DNA of 15,072 nucleotides from an uncultured Marvinbryantia sp. (GTDB lineage Bacteria > Bacillota > Clostridia > Lachnospirales > Lachnospiraceae), in the NCBI GenBank assembly GCA_934408725.1, contig CAKRVB010000047.1, positions 1 through 15,072 of the forward strand, written 5' to 3'. The first letter of the stretch is position 1, and every line of letters begins with the position of its first letter. The position numbers and the translations under genes are program-made. Of this stretch, positions 8,740-14,308 are shown piece by piece. Under the pieces are notes generated by a model, which did no database searches, was not told the DNA's origin, and worked only from the letters and a program-made list of their open reading frames with translations.

Positions 8740-10005
8740 CTACGGATAGAACGGGAAGAGGATCGGCAGTAAAATCATGCAGATTGCAAATGAAACGAGA
8801 ATCAATGGCAAACCGGATTTTACATAATCCTTGAATTTGTATCCGCCAAGACCGACTACCATAGTGTTGGCAGGCATACCGATCGGTGTTGCATAAGCAC
8901 AGGATCCTGCAATCACAGTTGCAATCACCACAGCTCTTGGATCTGCACCAAGATTATTGGCCAGGGATACTGCAATTGGAATCATCAGTGCAGTAGTTGC
9001 AGTATTTGACATAAAGTTGGTCAGTGCACAGGTTACGATGAAGATTACCAAAAGCAGTATGATCGGGTTCGGATTAGCTCCTAAAAGCCCTACGATCTTA
9101 TCTGCAATCAGATTACCTGCACCGGTAGTATCCAGCGCTTTGGCTAAGGAGAGAGAACCACCAAAGAGCAGTACCACTTTCAAGTCAATAGACTGCAATG
9201 CTTCTTTTTCAGAAAGCACTCCGGTTAATACCAGGAATGCAGCTCCGATGCAGGAAGAAATCTGAATACTGATACCAATCTCTTCTTCAAAAATCATAGC
9301 AATGATGACTACGATCAGTACCACAAGGGAAATCACCTGTTTCCATTTTGGAACGTTACTGAAATCCTTCTGAGCTTCTACGGCTGCTCCTCCTGTCGCT
9401 GTTCCATCTGGAAGAAAACGATATCCAAGGAATACAAAGTAGATGATTCCAAGTATGAGCATTGGCACACCAACCGGCGCGTACATAAAAAAGCTGGTGG
9501 ATAAGCCCATTTCCTGAAGTGCATTTACACCCATCAGGTTGCCCGGCGCTCCGATAATGGAGAGGTTTCCACCCAGAGCTGCTGCAAATACCAGCGGCAT
9601 CAGCAGACGGCTTCTGGAGTATCCGGATTCATCTGCGATACCACAGACAACCGGGATCAGTACGGCTGCCGTACCGGTGTTGGATAAGAATCCTGACATG
9701 ACTCCTACGATCACCATGATTGCGATGATCAGTGTTCGTTCTGTTCTGGCGAACTTTGTAACAATGCCGCCAATTTTGTTCGCCATCCCTGTTTCAAATA
9801 ATGCCTGCCCTACTACGAACATGCCTACGCAGAGAATAACATTACTGTTCACATACTGTGCAAATGTGGTGGATGCATCCAACACTCCGGTCAGTGTCAG
9901 ACCCAGTGCACAAATAGTAGCGGTAAGACCAAGCGGTATTTTTTCAAGCATGAAGCTAATAATCGTGAACGCGAGAAACAGCAACGTAATGGTTGTTTGA
10001 GACAT
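8740..10005 (-). CDS. DASS/SLC13-family anion transporter (dicarboxylate or tartrate permease)
   Basis: Inner-membrane secondary transporter, 421 aa, of the divalent anion:sodium symporter (SLC13/CitT-like, ion transporter superfamily) type. Two SNT motifs, one per inverted repeat, mark the substrate/cation site: FLSNTGTAAVLIPV at about residue 109 and FMSNTATTALMIPIA at about 333. Hydrophobic helices fill nearly the whole chain, starting at residue 6 (ITLLFLAFTIISFML). It is the first gene of the minus-strand operon, directly upstream of the hydratase subunits and divergent from a LysR gene. This is the arrangement expected for uptake, or exchange, of the hydratase substrate: L-tartrate, fumarate or malate. 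AGGAGA-like sequence at 10014-10019 precedes ATG 10005 by eight bases. It is shorter than E. coli TtdT or CitT (near 490 aa), so it belongs to a different branch and I do not assign a symbol. Antiport with succinate is possible but cannot be seen. Confidence 0.85.
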   Translation of the reverse strand: MSQTTITLLFLAFTIISFMLEKIPLGLTATICALGLTLTGVLDASTTFAQYVNSNVILCVGMFVVGQALFETGMANKIGGIVTKFARTERTLIIAIMVIVGVMSGFLSNTGTAAVLIPVVCGIADESGYSRSRLLMPLVFAAALGGNLSIIGAPGNLMGVNALQEMGLSTSFFMYAPVGVPMLILGIIYFVFLGYRFLPDGTATGGAAVEAQKDFSNVPKWKQVISLVVLIVVIIAMIFEEEIGISIQISSCIGAAFLVLTGVLSEKEALQSIDLKVVLLFGGSLSLAKALDTTGAGNLIADKIVGLLGANPNPIILLLVIFIVTCALTNFMSNTATTALMIPIAVSLANNLGADPRAVVIATVIAGSCAYATPIGMPANTMVVGLGGYKFKDYVKSGLPLILVSFAICMILLPILFPFYP

Positions 10006-10080
10006 TTGAAAAATCTCCTTTCACTCATTTCATTCTTTTTTCACTCTTGAAAAGCGCCGGCCGCACGCATTTCATTTGTT

Positions 10081-10097
10081 AATCTTATTATAAGATT
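10081..10097. promoter_or_regulatory. Palindrome overlapping the operon -10 box
   Basis: AATCTTATTATAAGATT is a perfect inverted repeat with 7-bp arms and a TTA spacer. It also contains a T-N11-A spacing (10083 and 10095). It covers the minus-strand -10 hexamer of the transporter operon, so a protein bound here would block the promoter. The LysR regulator or another repressor could use it; part of the symmetry comes simply from the TATAAT box. Confidence 0.45.
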
Positions 10098-10115
10098 GTC
10101 CAGTTATAAAAACAA
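10087..10115 (-). promoter_or_regulatory. Probable promoter of the transporter-ttdAB-pfl operon
   Basis: On the minus strand, TTGTTT (10115-10110) is followed after 17 bases by a consensus TATAAT (10092-10087). This predicts a start near 10080 and a leader of about 75 bases before ATG 10005. The -35 box keeps only TTG of the consensus core, typical of an activator-dependent promoter. Confidence 0.55.
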
Positions 10116-10136
10116 ATTGTTAGAAAGTATATCCAC

Positions 10137-10151
10137 ATAAAAAAATTTTAT
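10137..10151. promoter_or_regulatory. Candidate LysR-type operator (T-N11-A dyad)
   Basis: ATAAAAAAATTTTAT has perfect 6-bp arms around AAA and contains T-N11-A (10138 and 10150). Its centre, 10144, is about 64 bases upstream of the predicted operon start, the usual recognition site of LysR-family activators. A/T-rich dyads arise easily by chance, so the position is the stronger evidence. A second imperfect dyad, GCGTAATTTATGC, lies at 10169-10181. Confidence 0.45.
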
Positions 10152-10280
10152 AGTTTCAAAATGAGAGTGCGTAATTTATGCATATTTACCAGAAAATAGT
10201 GATTAAAAAAATTTATGGAAAGTTTCATTTAGATATGCTATTTTTATGATATCAGACTTTTTAATGAGGAGAATGGTATT

Positions 10281-11174
10281 ATGACTTTGAACCAATTACG
10301 CTATTTCTGCACTGCAAGCCGCTGCCATAGTATTACACGGGCTGCTGAAGAACTATATGTTACCCAGCCTACAGTATCCGTTGCCATCCGTGATCTGGAA
10401 GTGGAATTTGGGGTCAGCCTTTTTTACCGCAAAGGAAACCAGCTGGTTCTGACCGTAGAAGGGGAAACCCTGTATGAAAAAGCCACTTACATTCTTCAAT
10501 ACTGTAATGAACTGCAAGCCGATTGTTCCAGTCTGGCAAGAGTCAGACCGCCTCTGCGCATTGGCATTCCACCGATGCTCAGCACCGTCTTTTTCCCGGA
10601 ACTACTGATTGCCTTTCAGGAAGAATATCCTGAAGTACCTGTTATTTTGGAAGAATATGGATCCGTCCGTGCCTGTAACCTGGTTCACAACGATACACTG
10701 GATCTGGCGCTGGTCAATATGGAACAGTACAATATCGATAAATTCAACAATATTCTTCTGGCAGACGATCAGATTGTATTTTGCGTGGATACCAATCATC
10801 GCCTGGCAAAAAAAGAAGTCGTAACCACCTCCGAGATGGCAAGAGAATTGTTGATTTTTTTTAGCGGTGATTCTGTACAGAATCAGCTTTTAAAACAACG
10901 TTTTGAGCTGGATGGCTATACCCCGAACATCATCATGCGTGGAAGCCAGATCTATACTACCCTGCAGTTTTTGAAAACAAAAAAATACGGATGCTTCCTC
11001 TATTCCAGCATGACCGATAAGTTCACCAACATCGTTGGGATTCCTCTGAACCCACCTATTCAGGTCAAAATCGGTATGATTTGGAAAAAAGGAAAATACA
11101 TCCGTAATGATATGCAAACCTTTTTAAACTTTACGAAAAAATATTATATAGAACATCCACTAACAGGAAATTGA
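10281..11174 (+). CDS. LysR-family transcriptional regulator, divergent from the tartrate/dicarboxylate operon
   Basis: DNA-binding regulator of 297 aa, the usual length for the LysR family. The N-terminal winged helix-turn-helix at about residues 3-62 is clear: LNQLRYFCTASRCHSITRAAEEL, the recognition region VTQPTVSVAIRDLE, and the wing VSLFYRKGNQLVLTVEGE. The effector-binding domain follows from about 90 (LRIGIPPMLSTVFFPELL). ATG 10281 is preceded by AGGAG at 10267-10271 with nine bases between. It is transcribed away from the transporter operon across a shared 275-base region, the standard arrangement for a LysR regulator and its target; the likely coinducer is the transported acid. This parallels ttdR upstream of ttdAB in E. 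coli, but I do not assign that symbol. Its stop lies only eight bases from the convergent stop of the secreted-protein gene. Confidence 0.93.
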   Translation: MTLNQLRYFCTASRCHSITRAAEELYVTQPTVSVAIRDLEVEFGVSLFYRKGNQLVLTVEGETLYEKATYILQYCNELQADCSSLARVRPPLRIGIPPMLSTVFFPELLIAFQEEYPEVPVILEEYGSVRACNLVHNDTLDLALVNMEQYNIDKFNNILLADDQIVFCVDTNHRLAKKEVVTTSEMARELLIFFSGDSVQNQLLKQRFELDGYTPNIIMRGSQIYTTLQFLKTKKYGCFLYSSMTDKFTNIVGIPLNPPIQVKIGMIWKKGKYIRNDMQTFLNFTKKYYIEHPLTGN

Positions 11175-11182
11175 CGCTCCCA

Positions 11183-12085
11183 TCAGCCTGCTCCCAGCAG
11201 AAGCCATGCATCACCCAGTACATCATAATAATAAACCACATTGTCTCCTACGGCATAATAATTTTCTTTTGTAAAATGATCTTCCTGATCCGTTCCCAGC
11301 ACAAATACCGGGCAATATCTTCCATCAATGTACTCCTCAGTCCCTGTATACCACAATGACATTCCGAGGCTGAGGTAGTAACGAACCTCGTCCGTTTCCT
11401 CCAGTAATTCCCGGGCAATATTTATATCCAATGGCGAATCATAATACTCTGGTTCATAATATTCTGAATTATAACTTTCTAAATCATAATATTCTGGATC
11501 ATACTCTTCCCAATCATTATCATAGATAGAGAAATCATAGCAGTAGGCTTCTGCTGCAAGATGTCCATCCCTTAATGATACCATAGGATGGTATTGCACA
11601 CTCATATTCTGCTTCTGTACAGAAACCATTACATTAGAATGAATCTCACTCATATTGCACCGCAGGATAATGACTTCATTCTCCTGCCCCATATACCATG
11701 GGTCATTCAGTTCATCCACATATTCTCCTTCTTCCGTAATCTGAGCCGGATAAACACTGACCTTACTGTCATCCCCCGGAACAATAGCATATATTTCACA
11801 GCCACCTGCATCAACAACTGTCCCATCCTGTAAGAATGGATAGGCATCAGTCAATTCTTCCTGCCTGGTATATTCCAGTATCTCTGATACTTCTGCTGCT
11901 TCATCGATATATCCGAGAAATGCCATTCCGACCTGACATTCGTCTTCTCTGATGATATCCTGCAGAATTGCCAGGCTCTCTTCTGCCCCAGGGATTTGGG
12001 CAGACACGACTCCCATATCTTCACCACAGATGTTAAAAGAGAACAGTACCGCACAAACGCATACAACCACAGAAACTTTTTTCAT
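11183..12085 (-). CDS. Secreted protein of unknown function with Tyr/acidic pentapeptide repeats
   Basis: I do not recognise this 300-aa protein. I start it at ATG 12085 (MKKVSVVVCV) rather than an upstream in-frame ATG at 12151, because AGGAGG at 12094-12099 is eight bases away and a signal peptide follows. Positive residues and a hydrophobic core at 5-19 lead to a plausible signal peptidase I site after VSA at about residue 30. A lipobox is not convincing, since FNIC lacks a small residue before Cys. The mature chain is strongly acidic and aromatic-rich. Residues 192-216 hold five tandem pentapeptides (WEEYD, PEYYD, LESYN, SEYYE, PEYYD). The C-terminal part (RYYLSLGMSLWYTGTEEYIDG, VVYYYDVLGDAWLLLG) is tyrosine-rich and probably folded. 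Few basic residues in the repeat zone suggest metal, cation or surface binding, but that is speculation. The gene is monocistronic, between convergent lysR and divergent GGDEF genes. Confidence 0.8.
   Translation of the reverse strand: MKKVSVVVCVCAVLFSFNICGEDMGVVSAQIPGAEESLAILQDIIREDECQVGMAFLGYIDEAAEVSEILEYTRQEELTDAYPFLQDGTVVDAGGCEIYAIVPGDDSKVSVYPAQITEEGEYVDELNDPWYMGQENEVIILRCNMSEIHSNVMVSVQKQNMSVQYHPMVSLRDGHLAAEAYCYDFSIYDNDWEEYDPEYYDLESYNSEYYEPEYYDSPLDINIARELLEETDEVRYYLSLGMSLWYTGTEEYIDGRYCPVFVLGTDQEDHFTKENYYAVGDNVVYYYDVLGDAWLLLGAG
11440..11514. repeat. Five tandem 15-base units inside the secreted-protein gene
   Basis: Consecutive units start at 11440, 11455, 11470, 11485 and 11500. The plus-strand forms run cataatactctggtt, cataatattctgaat, tataactttctaaat, cataatattctggat and catactcttcccaat. 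Being a multiple of three, the unit can expand or contract without shifting frame; each unit encodes five residues of the xEYYD type. Confidence 0.85.
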
Positions 12086-12093
12086 GATCCTAA

Positions 12094-12099
12094 CCTCCT
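12094..12099 (-). promoter_or_regulatory. Ribosome binding site fixing the secreted-protein start
   Basis: On the minus strand AGGAGG lies eight bases before ATG 12085. The alternative in-frame ATG at 12151 has no comparable site and would bury the signal peptide behind 22 hydrophilic residues. Confidence 0.8.
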
Positions 12100-12134
12100 T
12101 ATTCCAGACTCGCTCGTGTTTTGTATCTATTTTT

Positions 12135-12163
12135 ATTATACAGGAATACATCCATCATTTACA
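12135..12163 (-). promoter_or_regulatory. Possible promoter of the secreted-protein gene
   Basis: Minus-strand TGTAAA (12163-12158), a 17-base spacer and consensus TATAAT (12140-12135). The -35 box is weak. The predicted start near 12128 gives a leader of about 40 bases that includes the ribosome binding site. Confidence 0.45.
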
Positions 12164-12221
12164 CTGACACTTCTGACAAATTATAAAAATCTTCATAATA
12201 ATGTTCTTTTTTTTCATTTTG

Positions 12222-12230
12222 TGCTATACT
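12222..12230 (+). promoter_or_regulatory. Possible extended -10 promoter of the CHASE-GGDEF gene
   Basis: TGCTATACT matches an extended -10 element. No good -35 is seen 16-18 bases upstream, which is acceptable for extended -10 promoters. It predicts a start near 12237 and a leader of about 38 bases that includes GAGGT at 12263-12267 before GTG 12275. Confidence 0.4.
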
Positions 12231-12274
12231 AAAACATCATTGAAAAGTTCTATTTATATAATGAGGTAGACCAG

Positions 12275-14038
12275 GTGAAGAAACAAACACTTGTGCCTCT
12301 TATCGTTTTTTTACTGGGTATATGCTTTACTTGCTTCAATGCATATATAACAGATACTCATGAAAAAGAGGAGAGACACATAACCGCTCAATTAAATGCA
12401 ACAACTTACGGTGAAAGTATAAAGAATGAGATTACAAATGGAATCGAGATTACGGATACTCTGAAACAGGTTTTAATCAGTGAAAACGGAGAGATCCATC
12501 AGTTTCATACGATTGCAAAAAATATTATGTCAGACTTTATCGACAGCGTGCAGCTTGCTCCGGATGGTGTTGTGACAGATATTTATCCTGCGGAGGGAAA
12601 TGAGGCCGGTAAGATTGATCTGATCCATGATAAAGACCGTGGGGAGATCTCCTGTTATGCAAGAGATCATCATACTCTCATTTCACAGGGGCCTTTCGAA
12701 TTGAAACAAGGCGGCTATGGAATTGCTGTCCGCAATCCGGTTTACCTGAATGATGAGAACGGACAGGAATATTTCTGGGGATTTACCATTGTTATTTTGC
12801 GTGTTCCCGATATTTTTTCAGATGCAGTCTGTGCACTTTCAAATTTTGGATATGAATATAGAATTTCCAAAACAGATACACCCTGGAGTGATACTTATAA
12901 AGTCGTTGATCAGTCAGATGATTCCCTAACGAATCCGGTTTCTTATGATTTTACGATAGGTGCAGAAAACTGGAAATTTGAAGTAATGCCGAAAAGTGGA
13001 TGGGGAAACCATACAATTATAGCCATAATCAGCGGAATGTTTATTACTATCAGCCTGCTTCTTTCGATTCTTACCAGAGTATGGTTAGTATCAAAAGAAC
13101 ATAAAAACAAATTTCAGGTACTGGCACACACAGATTCTCTTACCGGTATTAACAACCGCTACGGATTTGACGAAGCAGCAGAACAGATCATGGCTAAAAA
13201 TCCAAAAGCACATTTTGTGGCCGCACTCCTCGATATTGATGACTTTAAGTTTATTAATGATATCTATGGACATGTCTACGGAGACCGGGCATTAAAGAGT
13301 CTGGCCGACAGTATGAAAGCTTTTTTCCCACCAGATGCATTGCTGGGAAGAAACGGTGGCGATGAATTCTGTATTCTTCTGCAGAATGATACCCGGAAAG
13401 ACGCAAAAGAACAGCTACAGCAATTCACCATGCTTCCAAAGACATTCTCATACATGGGAAAAGAACATTCATTTTCTATTTCTCTTGGATATGCAGAATA
13501 TCCAACCTTCGCATCCAGCCGTTCACAGCTCATGCGCTGTGCAGATGCAGCTCTTTACGAAATAAAGCTTCACGGTAAAAATGGATGTATGGCTTACCGG
13601 ACAGGTCTCGAATCCGGCGTCCGAAAACAGCTTGGATTCGCATTTAAAGATATCTCCGAACACCTTCCCGGAGCATTTATCATATACAGCGCAGACAAAG
13701 AAAATGATGAGCTTTTTTATGCAAACCACGAGTTCCTTCATATGACCGGATATAAAGATATGGATGAGCTCTTCAGACTTACAAAAAAACGTTTTCGCAG
13801 CCTGATTCGGGAAGATGAGCAGACGCAGATAGAATCCAGTATCTGGGAACAGATTGACAGCGGCAATGAAAATGACTATATTCACTTTCATCTGCGAAAA
13901 GCTGATGGCTCTTATCTTTCTGTGCTGGACCATGGAAGAATCGTAGAGAGCCGGCAATATGGCAGAGTGTTTTATGTATTGTTTATGGACTGGGAAGATA
14001 TGCATATTCATTATGGTGATAAATTTTCTGAATCATGA
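12275..14038 (+). CDS. CHASE-GGDEF-PAS diguanylate cyclase (membrane sensor)
   Basis: Predicted membrane receptor making c-di-GMP from two GTP. The start is GTG 12275, with GAGGT seven bases upstream. Order of parts in 587 aa: a TM helix at about 6-26; an extracellular CHASE-type sensor at about 40-200, recognisable by VVTDIYPAEGNEAGKIDL and GPFELKQGGYGIAVRNPVY; a second TM at about 248-275; a GGDEF domain from D287 (DSLTGINNR), with LDIDDFKFINDIYG and an intact GGDEF at 361-365; and a C-terminal PAS-like domain at about 460-580 (HLPGAFIIYSA, ANHEFLHMTGY, FRSLIREDE, RKADGSYLSV). The inhibitory I-site (RxxD seven residues before the signature) reads FPPD, so product inhibition at that site is probably lost. 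PAS after GGDEF is less common than before it; no EAL domain follows. The CHASE ligand is unknown. Divergent from the secreted-protein gene. Confidence 0.93.
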   Translation: MKKQTLVPLIVFLLGICFTCFNAYITDTHEKEERHITAQLNATTYGESIKNEITNGIEITDTLKQVLISENGEIHQFHTIAKNIMSDFIDSVQLAPDGVVTDIYPAEGNEAGKIDLIHDKDRGEISCYARDHHTLISQGPFELKQGGYGIAVRNPVYLNDENGQEYFWGFTIVILRVPDIFSDAVCALSNFGYEYRISKTDTPWSDTYKVVDQSDDSLTNPVSYDFTIGAENWKFEVMPKSGWGNHTIIAIISGMFITISLLLSILTRVWLVSKEHKNKFQVLAHTDSLTGINNRYGFDEAAEQIMAKNPKAHFVAALLDIDDFKFINDIYGHVYGDRALKSLADSMKAFFPPDALLGRNGGDEFCILLQNDTRKDAKEQLQQFTMLPKTFSYMGKEHSFSISLGYAEYPTFASSRSQLMRCADAALYEIKLHGKNGCMAYRTGLESGVRKQLGFAFKDISEHLPGAFIIYSADKENDELFYANHEFLHMTGYKDMDELFRLTKKRFRSLIREDEQTQIESSIWEQIDSGNENDYIHFHLRKADGSYLSVLDHGRIVESRQYGRVFYVLFMDWEDMHIHYGDKFSES

Positions 14039-14075
14039 AAGCCAAAATGGGTGTAACAGTTTTTTACAGTCAGGG

Positions 14076-14104
14076 TTGACATTTTCTCTTATTCTGCATA
14101 GAAT
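14076..14104 (+). promoter_or_regulatory. Sigma-A-type promoter of the riboswitch-controlled antiporter
   Basis: A perfect TTGACA (14076-14081), a 17-base spacer and TAGAAT (14099-14104) predict a start near 14111, about 27 bases before the riboswitch aptamer. Being near-consensus, it should be constitutive, leaving control to the leader RNA. Confidence 0.85.
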
Positions 14105-14137
14105 ATACTCAACAACAGAAAACCTGTTCTGTTATCA

Positions 14138-14239
14138 GGAATAAAGGGGAGTAGTTGACCATCAGATGTTCTCTGATGGAATAGCGATCGTCATCACGCC
14201 GTCTGGCCGGTTGTTATTGAAATAACGAGACTTTTATCC
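14138..14239 (+). promoter_or_regulatory. yybP-ykoY-type riboswitch aptamer (Mn2+-sensing)
   Basis: The conserved GGGGAGTAG at 14146-14154, preceded by ATAAA, is the hallmark of the yybP-ykoY family, known to bind Mn2+. Visible pairing: P1 between GGAATAAAG (14138-14146) and CTTTTATCC (14231-14239) with an internal mismatch; a perfect 8-bp stem CCATCAGA/TCTGATGG (14159-14166 and 14172-14179); the conserved-looking ATCGTCATCACG on the return side (14187-14198); and a GTTAT/ATAAC hairpin with a TGAA loop (14213-14226), then CGAGACTTTTATCC. The 3' strand of P1 is the same segment as the 5' strand of the following terminator, so ligand-stabilised P1 would prevent termination: an ON switch. It sits between a strong promoter and an antiporter gene, as is usual for the family. 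I recognised it from memory; a covariance search was not run. Confidence 0.85.
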
Positions 14240-14273
14240 ATCATTTTTTGATGTGATAAGAGCCTCTTTTTTT
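14231..14273 (+). terminator. Riboswitch-controlled intrinsic terminator
   Basis: CTTTTATC-CATCA (14231-14243) pairs across a TTTTT loop with TGATG (14249-14253), a bulged T, and GATAAGAG (14255-14262). CCTC and seven T follow (14267-14273). Its 5' arm overlaps the 3' arm of aptamer P1, so aptamer closure and termination are mutually exclusive. It ends 35 bases before the antiporter start codon. Confidence 0.88.
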
Positions 14274-14308
14274 ATTCCGGGCTCTTTTATCACAGGAAAG
14301 GAGCCTAT

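Noticed and set aside
10046..10066. Catabolite-responsive (cre-like) site around TTGAAAAGCGCCGG in the operon leader
   Set aside because: Only the left half resembles a cre site; the right half lacks the expected matching arm, so I cannot support it.
11187..11203. CTGCT-CCC-AGCAG hairpin as terminator between the convergent genes
   Set aside because: Five base pairs, no U tract on either strand, and inside the secreted-protein coding region.
12257..12262. TATAAT as -10 box of the CHASE-GGDEF gene
   Set aside because: It lies directly before the ribosome binding site, so a start site would fall about six bases before the GTG codon and exclude that site; the TGCTATACT element upstream fits better.
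14051..14069. TGTAA-TTACA hairpin after the CHASE-GGDEF gene as terminator
   Set aside because: Five A/T-rich base pairs with the T run in the loop; stability is too low to call.
14138..14239. c-di-GMP riboswitch, considered because of the flanking GGDEF genes
   Set aside because: The conserved GGGGAGTAG and the P1/terminator arrangement match the yybP-ykoY class, and the downstream gene is a cation antiporter.
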